DNA of 64,000 nt from Mycolicibacterium fortuitum subsp. fortuitum (lineage in GTDB: Bacteria > Actinomycetota > Actinomycetes > Mycobacteriales > Mycobacteriaceae), in the NCBI RefSeq assembly GCF_022179545.1, contig NZ_AP025518.1, positions 1,054,001 to 1,118,000 of the forward strand. Direction: 5' to 3'. The position numbers were made by a program, and so were the translations under genes. The notes below the pieces were generated by a model that did not search any database, was not told the DNA's origin, and saw only the letters and a program-made list of their open reading frames with translations. Below, one piece after another: positions 17,373 to 24,222 of the stretch. How positions within the stretch are numbered: the stretch's first letter is position 1; each line of letters starts with the position of its first letter.

Positions 17373-18365
17373 TTACAGGTGGTGCTTGTAGCTGTCGTAA
17401 TCGGCGTCGGGCTCACCCGTCGGCCGGAAGTGCGAGATGTTGTCGATGCCGAGGCCCCATTCCTCCTGGGGCTTCCACACCGCTTCGACCCGCATGCCCA
17501 TCCGCACCTCGGACGCATCGATGTCGGTGACCAGATGCAGGAACGGGATGTCGGCGCCGTCGAGCAGCACGTACGCCGCGACATACGGCGGCTTGATGCG
17601 CTGGCCCGCGAACGGGATGTTGATGATCGCGAACGTGGTGACCGTGCCCTTGTCGACCAGCTCCACGAACTGGTCGAGCTCCTGGCCGGTGGCCGGATCG
17701 GCTTCCTTGGGCGGGAAGTAGACCTTGCCCGTGTCACCGGTGCGCGCACCCAGCAGCTTGCCGTCGCGCAGGCCCCGCAGATAGGTGCTCTCGGGACGCG
17801 AGGCGGTGTGCTGGATCTCGATGGAGGAGGGCACGACCAGCATGGTCACCGGTTCACGATCATCGGTCGCCACCGCGGGTACGTCCTCGGCGGTCTCGCC
17901 GGGAACGAAGTACGCGATATCGGTGATGGCACCAACTGGCTCGTCGACCCAGTGAACGTGGACCCGGGCACCGGTGGTCAGCTCGCCTTCGGCAACGTCC
18001 ACGGCGTGCAGCAGCGGGGTGTCGGCGCCGTCGAGCTTGATCAGGGCCCAGGCGAACGGCCGGTCCAGCGGCTGGCCTTCGAGCGGCTCGGGCTGCCAGG
18101 TCCAGGACACGACGGTCCCGACGCTGGAGACCGGTACGACCTCGGTCAACGGCTCGTAGGTGATCGGGTCATACTCAGCGGGTGGCACGTGCACGCGTCC
18201 GTCTGACCCGCGTACGCCGACGATCCGGCGCTCGCGCAGGGCGGTGAAGAACTGACTGAGCAGTGAGCCCACTGAACGGGTGTAGTCAAACGACAGTTTC
18301 AGTGGCGCGGAAAGTGGCGGCTCACGGTGATCTGTCGAGGCCGGGCGGCTTTGGCTGGCTGTCAC
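17373..18365 (-). CDS. Tandem DUF35 OB-fold protein, Rv3521-like
   Basis: The 330-residue protein contains two copies of a DUF35 unit. The helical leads are LLSQFFTALRERRIVGVR (about residues 35-52) and YLRGLRDGKLLGAR (about 190-203); each is followed by a PP-containing hinge and an OB-fold. The Cys-x2-Cys zinc ligands found in many DUF35 hinges are absent in both copies (GSDGRVHVPPAEYDP, GDTGKVYFPPKEADP). It is the first gene of the ltp4-ltp3 unit. GTG 18365 lies only 8 bases from the KstR box, so the transcript may be nearly leaderless. It likely serves as acyl-CoA-binding partner of Ltp3/Ltp4. Confidence 0.85.
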   Translation of the reverse strand: MTASQSRPASTDHREPPLSAPLKLSFDYTRSVGSLLSQFFTALRERRIVGVRGSDGRVHVPPAEYDPITYEPLTEVVPVSSVGTVVSWTWQPEPLEGQPLDRPFAWALIKLDGADTPLLHAVDVAEGELTTGARVHVHWVDEPVGAITDIAYFVPGETAEDVPAVATDDREPVTMLVVPSSIEIQHTASRPESTYLRGLRDGKLLGARTGDTGKVYFPPKEADPATGQELDQFVELVDKGTVTTFAIINIPFAGQRIKPPYVAAYVLLDGADIPFLHLVTDIDASEVRMGMRVEAVWKPQEEWGLGIDNISHFRPTGEPDADYDSYKHHL

Positions 18366-18373
18366 ACATCGAG

Positions 18374-18387
18374 TAGAACAGGTTCTA
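18374..18387. promoter_or_regulatory. KstR operator of the divergent Rv3521/Rv3520c promoters
   Basis: TAGAACAGGTTCTA is an almost perfect palindrome and fits the KstR consensus. It lies in the 58-base gap between the Rv3521-like gene (minus) and the Rv3520c-like gene (plus), so one site should repress both operons. Confidence 0.9.
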
Positions 18388-18423
18388 ACAATCGTGGCAA
18401 GGACACGTGGGAAGGCAATCTAA

Positions 18424-19464
18424 ATGAAGTTGGGTCTGCAACTCGGATACTGGGGCGCGCAGCCCCCGACCAATCACGCCGAACTCGTGGCCGCGGCCGA
18501 GGCCGAAGGCTTCGACACCGTCTTCACCGCGGAGGCCTGGGGCTCGGACGCCTACACCCCGCTGGCCTGGTGGGGGAGGGAGACGACCCGCATGCGGCTC
18601 GGCACCTCGGTCATCCAGATGTCGGCCCGGACCCCCACGGCCTGCGCCATGGCAGCGCTGACGCTCGACCACCTTTCCGGTGGCCGCCACATCCTCGGTC
18701 TCGGCGTGTCCGGGCCTCAGGTGGTCGAGGGCTGGTACGGCGCGAAGTTTCCGAAGCCGCTGGCCCGCACCCGCGAGTACATCGACATCCTGCGTCAGGT
18801 CTGGGCCAGGGAGGCCCCGGTCCACAGCGACGGTCCGCACTACCCGTTGCCGTTGACCGGCGAAGGCACCACCGGGCTGGGCAAGAACCTCAAGCCGATA
18901 ACTCATCCGTTGCGCGCTGACATCCCGGTGATGCTGGGTGCAGAAGGGCCCAAGAACGTCGCGATGGCCGCCGAGATCGCCGACGGCTGGCTGCCGATCT
19001 TCTATTCGCCGCGCATCGCCGGCATGTACAACGAGTGGCTGGACGAGGGGTTCGCCCGACCCGGCGCGCGGCGCACCCGCGAGACCTTCGAGATCTGTGC
19101 CACCGCACAGGTGGTGGTCACCGATGACCGGCCGGCGATCATGGAGCTCATGAAGCCGCACCTGGCGCTGTACATGGGCGGCATGGGCTCCGAGGACACC
19201 AACTTCCATGCCGAGGTCTACCGCCGGATGGGATACGCGGAAGTCGTCGACGACGTCACCAAACTGTTCCGCAGTGACCGTAAAGACGAGGCTGCCAAGG
19301 TCATTCCCGATGAATTGGTCGATGACTCGGCGATCGTCGGCAACCTCGACTACGTCAAGGAGCAGATCAAGGCCTGGGAGGCCGCGGGCGTCACCATGAT
19401 GGTGGTCGGAGCCCGTTCCGTCGAGCAGATCCGTGACCTTGCGGCTCTCGCGGCGGATCACTGA
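18424..19464 (+). CDS. LLM-class F420-dependent oxidoreductase, Rv3520c-like
   Basis: A 346-residue luciferase-like protein. MKLGLQLGYWGAQPP, AEGFDTVFTAEAWGSDAYTPL and LDHLSGGRHILGLGVSGPQ agree closely with Rv3520c as I recall it. It should use reduced F420. Its position as first gene of a KstR-controlled unit with the Rv3519-like gene and cyp142 points to a role in cholesterol breakdown, but no reaction is established. The ATG at 18424 has GGGAAGGCAATCTAA upstream. Confidence 0.88.
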   Translation: MKLGLQLGYWGAQPPTNHAELVAAAEAEGFDTVFTAEAWGSDAYTPLAWWGRETTRMRLGTSVIQMSARTPTACAMAALTLDHLSGGRHILGLGVSGPQVVEGWYGAKFPKPLARTREYIDILRQVWAREAPVHSDGPHYPLPLTGEGTTGLGKNLKPITHPLRADIPVMLGAEGPKNVAMAAEIADGWLPIFYSPRIAGMYNEWLDEGFARPGARRTRETFEICATAQVVVTDDRPAIMELMKPHLALYMGGMGSEDTNFHAEVYRRMGYAEVVDDVTKLFRSDRKDEAAKVIPDELVDDSAIVGNLDYVKEQIKAWEAAGVTMMVVGARSVEQIRDLAALAADH

Positions 19465-19466
19465 CC

Positions 19467-19499
19467 CGAGTAGACACTTTCTTGCAACCTGTCTACTCG
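19467..19499. promoter_or_regulatory. Perfect 10-bp inverted repeat between Rv3520c-like and Rv3519-like genes
   Basis: CGAGTAGACA (19467-19476) and TGTCTACTCG (19490-19499) are perfect complements with a 13-base spacer. It starts two bases after the Rv3520c-like stop and ends 18 bases before the next start. No T-tract follows. It could be an operator, a processing hairpin or an attenuator. Confidence 0.5.
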
Positions 19500-19517
19500 A
19501 GGTTCTAGATTTATGGC

Positions 19518-20315
19518 GTGAGTCACAGCGCTTCCGATTCTGGGCCCTCGCAACACACCATCCTCGGCACCGTGCTGACGATGCCGGTGCAGATCCGTAC
19601 CGCCGAACAGCACATGGCGATGTTCTCGGTGGATGCCGATGCCGCGCAGCGCATGATCGACTACAGCGGCCTGCGCGTGTATCGGTTTCGACCGCGCCGC
19701 GCCGTCATCGTGCTGATGCTGATGCGCTACGTCGACGGTGACCTGGGGCCGTACCTGGAGTACGGCACCAATGTGATGGTGAACCGGCCTGGGTCCGAGG
19801 ACGCCGGGCTGCGTGGCCTGGGCTCGGCAGGAGCCTTCGTGCACCACCTCCCGGTCGACGGCGAGTTCACGCTGCAGGCCGGTAGGCAGATCTGGGGCTA
19901 TCCGAAAGTCCTGGCGGACTTCACCGTCCGCGGTGCGGACAATGGGGCCGGGGTCCGCGGTGCGGACAATGTGGCTGGGGTCCGAGAAGGAAAACCGTTC
20001 GGGTTCGACGTGAACATCGACGGCAAGCTGGCGGTCGGGATGGATTTCAAGCCTGGCCTGCCTGTGCCGTCGGCGTTCACCGCCAAGCCGCAGGTGCAAT
20101 CCACGTACTCCTACCTCGACGGCGTGCTGCGCGAAACCGAAGGCCAGATGCGGCTTTCCGGCGTGCGGTACCGACCTGGCGGCGTGACGGTGCGGCTGGG
20201 GGAGCACCCGTACGGCCGGGAACTGTCGACCCTGGGCCTGCCCAAACGGGCGATGCTGTCCAGCTCGGTTTGCAATGTGCAGATGACGTTCGCTGACGCC
20301 AAGGAGATCTCATGA
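19518..20315 (+). CDS. Acetoacetate-decarboxylase-like protein, Rv3519-like, with internal duplication
   Basis: The 265-residue protein belongs to the acetoacetate decarboxylase-like fold. The Schiff-base lysine motif appears as IWGYPKVLADF near residue 132. It corresponds to Rv3519 (about 236 residues) in place. Just after the active-site lysine there is a nine-residue tandem duplication (VRGADNGAG VRGADNVAG, coded at 19926-19979) that makes the protein longer. The start is GTG 19518; the ATG at 19513 is out of frame. The 3' end overlaps cyp142 by ATGA. The substrate is unknown. Confidence 0.78.
   Translation: MSHSASDSGPSQHTILGTVLTMPVQIRTAEQHMAMFSVDADAAQRMIDYSGLRVYRFRPRRAVIVLMLMRYVDGDLGPYLEYGTNVMVNRPGSEDAGLRGLGSAGAFVHHLPVDGEFTLQAGRQIWGYPKVLADFTVRGADNGAGVRGADNVAGVREGKPFGFDVNIDGKLAVGMDFKPGLPVPSAFTAKPQVQSTYSYLDGVLRETEGQMRLSGVRYRPGGVTVRLGEHPYGRELSTLGLPKRAMLSSSVCNVQMTFADAKEIS
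19926..19979 (+). repeat. 27-bp tandem duplication inside the Rv3519-like gene
   Basis: Two 27-base units (19926-19952 and 19953-19979) differ at two positions only. The unit is a multiple of three, so the frame is kept and nine residues are repeated. It lies directly after the codons for the presumed catalytic lysine loop. Confidence 0.9.
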
Positions 20316-21523
20316 CCCAGACCCTGCCCACCACCAAGCCCGATGTAGATCTGGCCGACGGGAGGTTCTACTCGGACGGCGGGGCCCGTGAGGCGTACCG
20401 CTGGATGCGAGCCAACGAGCCGGTGTTCCGTGACCGGAACGGTCAGGCGGCCGCGACGACGTATCAGGCCGTTCTCGACGCCGAGCGCACCCCGGAACTG
20501 TTCTCCAACGCCGGCGGGATCCGCCCGGACCAGCCCGGCATGCCGTACATGATCGACATGGACGATCCGGCACATCTGTTGCGCCGCAAGCTGGTCAACT
20601 CAGGCTTCACCCGCAAGCGGGTGATGGACAAGGTGCCGTCGATCGTGAATCTCTGCGACACCCTGATCGACGCGGTGTGCGAACGCGGTGAATGCGACTT
20701 CGTCCGCGACATCGCCGCCCCGCTGCCGATGGCGGTGATCGGCGACATGCTCGGAGTGCTGCCCAGCGAGCGCGAGATGCTGCTGAAGTGGTCCGACGAC
20801 CTGGTGTGCGGACTGTCCTCCCACGTCGACGAGACCGTCATCCAGAACCTCATGGAGACCTTCGCCGCCTACACCGCCTTCACCAAGGAGGAGATCACCA
20901 AGCGCCGGGCCGATCCGTCCGATGACCTGTTCTCGATCCTGGTCAACGCCGAGGTCGAGGGCCAGCGCATGAGCGACGACGAGATCGTCTTCGAGACGCT
21001 GCTCATCCTGATCGGCGGCGACGAGACCACGCGGCACACGTTGTCCGGAGGCGTCGAACAACTGCTGCGCAACCACGATCAGTGGGAGACGCTCGTCGCG
21101 AACCCGGACGCGCTGCCCAGCGCGATCGAGGAAATGTTGCGCTGGACGTCGCCGGTGAAGAACATGTGCCGCACGCTGACCGCGGACACCACATTCCACG
21201 GCACCGACCTCAAAGAGGGCGAGAAGATCATGCTGATGTTCGAGTCGGCGAACTTCGACGAAGCCGTCTTCGAGAACCCCGACGAATTCCGGATCGACCG
21301 TAACCCCAACAGTCACTTGGCATTCGGATTCGGAACCCACTTCTGTCTGGGCAATCAACTGGCCCGCCTCGAGCTCAAGCTGATGGTCGAGCGGTTGCTC
21401 GCCCGGCTGCCCGACCTGCGCTTGGCAGACGGTGCAGACGTGCCCTTGCGTCCGGCGAACTTCGTCAGCGGTCCGGAGGCCATGCCGGTCGTATTCACGC
21501 CGACTGCGCGGGTGGGCGCCTAG
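20312..21523 (+). CDS. cyp142: Cytochrome P450, cholesterol C26/C27 oxidase CYP142
   Basis: A 403-residue P450. The heme loop is AFGFGTHFCLGNQLARLELK with Cys as the axial ligand, the I-helix carries GGDETTRHTLSGG, and the K-helix ExxR motif is in IEEMLRW. Sequence order and context match CYP142A1 (Rv3518c), which oxidises the terminal carbon of the cholesterol side chain so that FadD19 can add CoA. It is the last gene of the Rv3520c-Rv3519 unit with a four-base overlap. Unlike many steroid P450 genes it has no ferredoxin gene directly attached; fdxD lies about 15 kb away. Confidence 0.92.
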   Translation: MTQTLPTTKPDVDLADGRFYSDGGAREAYRWMRANEPVFRDRNGQAAATTYQAVLDAERTPELFSNAGGIRPDQPGMPYMIDMDDPAHLLRRKLVNSGFTRKRVMDKVPSIVNLCDTLIDAVCERGECDFVRDIAAPLPMAVIGDMLGVLPSEREMLLKWSDDLVCGLSSHVDETVIQNLMETFAAYTAFTKEEITKRRADPSDDLFSILVNAEVEGQRMSDDEIVFETLLILIGGDETTRHTLSGGVEQLLRNHDQWETLVANPDALPSAIEEMLRWTSPVKNMCRTLTADTTFHGTDLKEGEKIMLMFESANFDEAVFENPDEFRIDRNPNSHLAFGFGTHFCLGNQLARLELKLMVERLLARLPDLRLADGADVPLRPANFVSGPEAMPVVFTPTARVGA

Positions 21524-21540
21524 CGGCCAGGCGGGCCGCT
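21522..21540. terminator. Hairpin at the end of cyp142
   Basis: AGCGGCC (21522-21528) and GGCCGCT (21534-21540) form a perfect 7-bp stem with a five-base loop. The left arm contains part of the cyp142 stop codon. No T-tract follows, so it is a weak terminator candidate. Confidence 0.5.
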
Positions 21541-21546
21541 GTGTAC

Positions 21547-21614
21547 TCCTATGCGTTGGTTAAGCGTCCGCTGTGTAACCGGCCCACAGGCTTCGCATAG
21601 GCAGTCTAATTAGA
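21547..21614. promoter_or_regulatory. Palindromic elements upstream of the small exported gene
   Basis: CCTATGCG (21547-21554) is repeated in inverted form as CGCATAGG (21593-21600), and directly after it TCTAATTAGA (21605-21614) is a perfect 10-bp palindrome in an AT-rich patch. GCTGTGTA occurs twice just around the first arm. The patch is the only AT-rich piece of this gap and may hold the promoter of the following gene. Confidence 0.4.
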
Positions 21615-21664
21615 TAGTCTCGCAACATCGGGGATGTGACGCGATGACTAGAGGAGTGCACGAG

Positions 21665-21937
21665 ATGGCACGACATTTACCTGGGCGAAGTGCGTTGAGC
21701 GCAATGGTGCTGGGCGGGGCGCTTCTGGCCGGAGCCATCGGCTCGGCCGGTGCGGCCAATGCGGCGCCGGCGCAAGGAATGGCACCCGCGCCGGCCTGGC
21801 GTGATGTCCGTGGTTCCCCTACCGCAGTTTCCGCCGCCACCCCCGCCACCTCCGCCGTTCTGGGGACCGCCGCCGCCACCGCCGCCCGGACACTGGGGAC
21901 CGCCTCCGCCGAGGCACTGGCGCTGATGGCGTGGTGA
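21665..21937 (+). CDS. Small exported protein with ambiguous C-terminal frame
   Basis: ATG 21665 is preceded by GAGGAGTGCACGAG. The product starts with a clear signal peptide (ALSAMVLGGALLAGAIGSAGAANA-AP, cleavage near residue 34). In the open frame the rest is an Ala/Thr-rich tail of low complexity ending at 21937. In another frame, the same DNA from about 21804 to 21926 reads a Pro/Trp/His-rich tail (PPPPFWGPPPP, PPGHWGPPPPRHW) that looks like the tails of secreted mycobacterial proteins. One extra base near 21797 would explain a frameshift. Codon GC3 is better in the annotated frame, so I cannot decide. A terminator follows. Confidence 0.5.
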   Translation: MARHLPGRSALSAMVLGGALLAGAIGSAGAANAAPAQGMAPAPAWRDVRGSPTAVSAATPATSAVLGTAAATAARTLGTASAEALALMAW

Positions 21938-21945
21938 GCCCGTGA

Positions 21946-21985
21946 AACTGAGGCCCTGTCCGAAATATCGGGCAGGGCCTCAGTT
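21946..21985. terminator. Bidirectional terminator
   Basis: AACTGAGGCCCTG (21946-21958) and CAGGGCCTCAGTT (21973-21985) pair perfectly, and the stem extends by four pairs (one G-U) to a six-base AAATAT loop. It separates the convergent small exported gene and the sensor kinase gene and includes the kinase stop codon in its right arm. Confidence 0.85.
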
Positions 21986-23239
21986 CTCGGCGCCGGCTAC
22001 TTCAGGTGAACGTTGGGTGCGCTTGGCCGGGACCGAAATCGACACGGTGGTGCCGGGTGGGCTCGTGACCACGAAGGCGCCCCCGGCGGCCAAAACCTTG
22101 GCGCAGACGGAGGCGAACCCGATGTGGCCGTCCTCGACGCTGTGTACGAGCCGCTCGGGTGGAATGCCGACGCCGTCGTCAGCGATTCGCAATGTGGCCT
22201 GAAAACCGTTGTACGCCAGGGTGAACCGTAAGTTGTCCGCCTTCGCATGCTTGATGGCATTCGTCGAGATTTCCCGAGCCGCACTGTAGATCAGGTGATC
22301 GGCGTCGGTACGTGCGTCGTCGGGCCAGCTGTCGGCGTCCAGATGGACCGCGAGCTCGGTGCGCGTCGCGATGCCGTCGGCGAGTGAGGTCATCGCCGCC
22401 TTGAGGCCTGCCCGGGCCAACACCTCGGGATGCAGTTCGCGCACCACGTCGCGCAGCAGCCGCGAGGACTCCGCCAACGCGAAGTCGACGCGGTCCATCC
22501 CGTCGACCGATCCGTCCCGGACCTCCTCCATGTCGCGTCGAGCCACCAGGACGTACTGGAGCGCACCATCGTGCAGGCGCTCGGACAGCGATTGGCGCTC
22601 ACGCTTCTCCAGGCTGATGACTTCTTCGAGCAGTCGGGTGCGTTCCCGGGCCAGCGCGGTGATGGTCCTGGTCTTGGATTGCTGGATCCACGACAACGCG
22701 ACCGAACCTGCGGCCAGCCCGAACAGCACGGCGGTCCGGGACAGGATCGACCCCCAGGGTTCATTCCCGTTGGCAGCCTTGTCGACCCAGCTCACCGCGA
22801 AGAAGGTGACCACGGTGGGCACCGCGATCGAAGCGCTGACAACAGGATCGAGCTGCGCCGCGGCGATCAGGGGAATCAGGAAAAGCCCGTGCTGTGCCAC
22901 GTCGGACGTCCAGGTTTCGGCCGAGCTGATTCCTGTCTCCGTCGAAATGACGGCTACCGCAAGAAGATCGACGCACAGCATGAGCAGCGCCACCGATCGC
23001 TGCGTTCGGGCCTTCCACCCGCCGGCGGAGCGCAGCGCCCACCAGCTCCACAGCGAGACCGCCACGACGTAGCCGGTCAGGATCGCCCAGTGCAGCCACA
23101 GGTTGGCCTGTGGAGGCTGCGACAGCAGAGCGGCGCCGATGAACGTCGCCATGAGGGAGCGCAGGGCGAGCTGCAACAGCAGGCCGCGGTGGACCGAGGT
23201 ATCGACGGTCGGCGCAGACGCCGCATCGCGTTCGGGCAT
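21980..23239 (-). CDS. Orphan sensor histidine kinase, NarL/DesK type
   Basis: The 419-residue protein has five or six membrane helices in the first 190 residues, then a HisKA_3 dimerisation domain with the phospho-acceptor in SERLHDGALQYVL and a HATPase_c domain with NAIKHAKADNLRF and ADDGVGIP. ATG 23239 has GGGACGGGAG upstream; a GTG at 23293 would add 18 residues. No response regulator gene is beside it, so it is an orphan in this window. The signal is unknown; its place within the steroid cluster may be accidental. Confidence 0.82.
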   Translation of the reverse strand: MPERDAASAPTVDTSVHRGLLLQLALRSLMATFIGAALLSQPPQANLWLHWAILTGYVVAVSLWSWWALRSAGGWKARTQRSVALLMLCVDLLAVAVISTETGISSAETWTSDVAQHGLFLIPLIAAAQLDPVVSASIAVPTVVTFFAVSWVDKAANGNEPWGSILSRTAVLFGLAAGSVALSWIQQSKTRTITALARERTRLLEEVISLEKRERQSLSERLHDGALQYVLVARRDMEEVRDGSVDGMDRVDFALAESSRLLRDVVRELHPEVLARAGLKAAMTSLADGIATRTELAVHLDADSWPDDARTDADHLIYSAAREISTNAIKHAKADNLRFTLAYNGFQATLRIADDGVGIPPERLVHSVEDGHIGFASVCAKVLAAGGAFVVTSPPGTTVSISVPAKRTQRSPEVAGAEN

Positions 23240-23352
23240 GCCCGGCTCCCGTCCCGGCAAAGTTGGCACGAGTATAGGGCTGCTCAGTGCCACGACGAGG
23301 ACAGTTGGCGGGGCAAAAGCGCGATGACGGCTGTCTGCGCCGGCGCGATGTA

Positions 23353-24153
23353 TCAGCGCATCTGGAACTTCGGTGCGCGCTTCTCCTTGAACGCCAGCGG
23401 GCCTTCCTTGGCGTCCTGCGACAGGAACACCGGGATGCCGTTGGCAGTGTCGGGTTTGAACGCCTCGTTCTCGTGCATGCCCTCGGTTTCACGGATGGTC
23501 TTGAGGATGGCCTGCACGGCCAGCGGGCCGTTGTTGTTGATCACCTCGGCGATCTCCAGGGCCTTCTCCAGAGCGGTGCCGTCGGGGACGACATGACCGA
23601 TCAGGCCGTACTCGAGCGCCTGCGCCGCGGTGATGTGCCGGCCGGTCAGCAGCATGTCGCACGCGATGGTGTAGGGGATCTGCCGCACCAGGCGTACCGC
23701 CGAGCCGCCCATCGGGTACAGGCTCCACTTGGCTTCGGAGATACCGAACTTGGCGCTCTCCCCGGCGACACGGATGTCGGTGCCCTGCAGGATCTCGGTC
23801 CCGCCGGCGATGGCCGGTCCCTCGACCGCTGCGATCAGCGGCTTGGTGAGCCGGCGCCCCTTGAGCAGACCGTCGATCCGTGACGGGTCGTAGCTGCCGT
23901 CCTTGAACGAGTCGCCCGGCGGCTTCTTGGTGGCGCCCTTGAGGTCCATGCCGGCACAGAAGTAGCCGCCGGCGCCGGTCAGGATGCAGGTGCGGATCTC
24001 CGGGTCGTTGTCGACGCGGTCCCAGGCCTCGACCATGATCGAGAGCATCTCGGTGGAAAGCGCGTTGCGCGCCTCCGGCCGGTTCAGCGTCAAGATCAGG
24101 GTGTGTCCGCGCTGCTCAATGAGGGCGTCGGGGCCCTTTTCAGACTCAGTCAC
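23353..24153 (-). CDS. echA19: Enoyl-CoA hydratase EchA19
   Basis: A 266-residue crotonase. The oxyanion-hole segments are [11 protein letters not shown] and [14 protein letters not shown]; the glutamate of GGTE and one in [11 protein letters not shown] are the likely acid/base residues. Size, sequence order and divergent position to fadD19 match EchA19 (Rv3516), which hydrates the steroid enoyl-CoA of the first side-chain beta-oxidation cycle. It is divergent from fadD19 with a KstR box in between. Confidence 0.9.
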   Translation of the reverse strand: MTESEKGPDALIEQRGHTLILTLNRPEARNALSTEMLSIMVEAWDRVDNDPEIRTCILTGAGGYFCAGMDLKGATKKPPGDSFKDGSYDPSRIDGLLKGRRLTKPLIAAVEGPAIAGGTEILQGTDIRVAGESAKFGISEAKWSLYPMGGSAVRLVRQIPYTIACDMLLTGRHITAAQALEYGLIGHVVPDGTALEKALEIAEVINNNGPLAVQAILKTIRETEGMHENEAFKPDTANGIPVFLSQDAKEGPLAFKEKRAPKFQMR

Positions 24154-24197
24154 TGGTGTCTGCCTCTCTACATTTTCGACCCAGACTTGTCTCGAAA

Positions 24198-24211
24198 TGT
24201 AACACGTTCTA
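24198..24211. promoter_or_regulatory. KstR operator of echA19 and fadD19
   Basis: TGTAACACGTTCTA fits the KstR consensus fully. It lies 12 bases before the fadD19 GTG and 44 bases before the echA19 ATG, so it can repress both. The same 14-mer occurs again at 36153-36166. Confidence 0.9.
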
Positions 24212-24222
24212 GTTTAGGTTCT

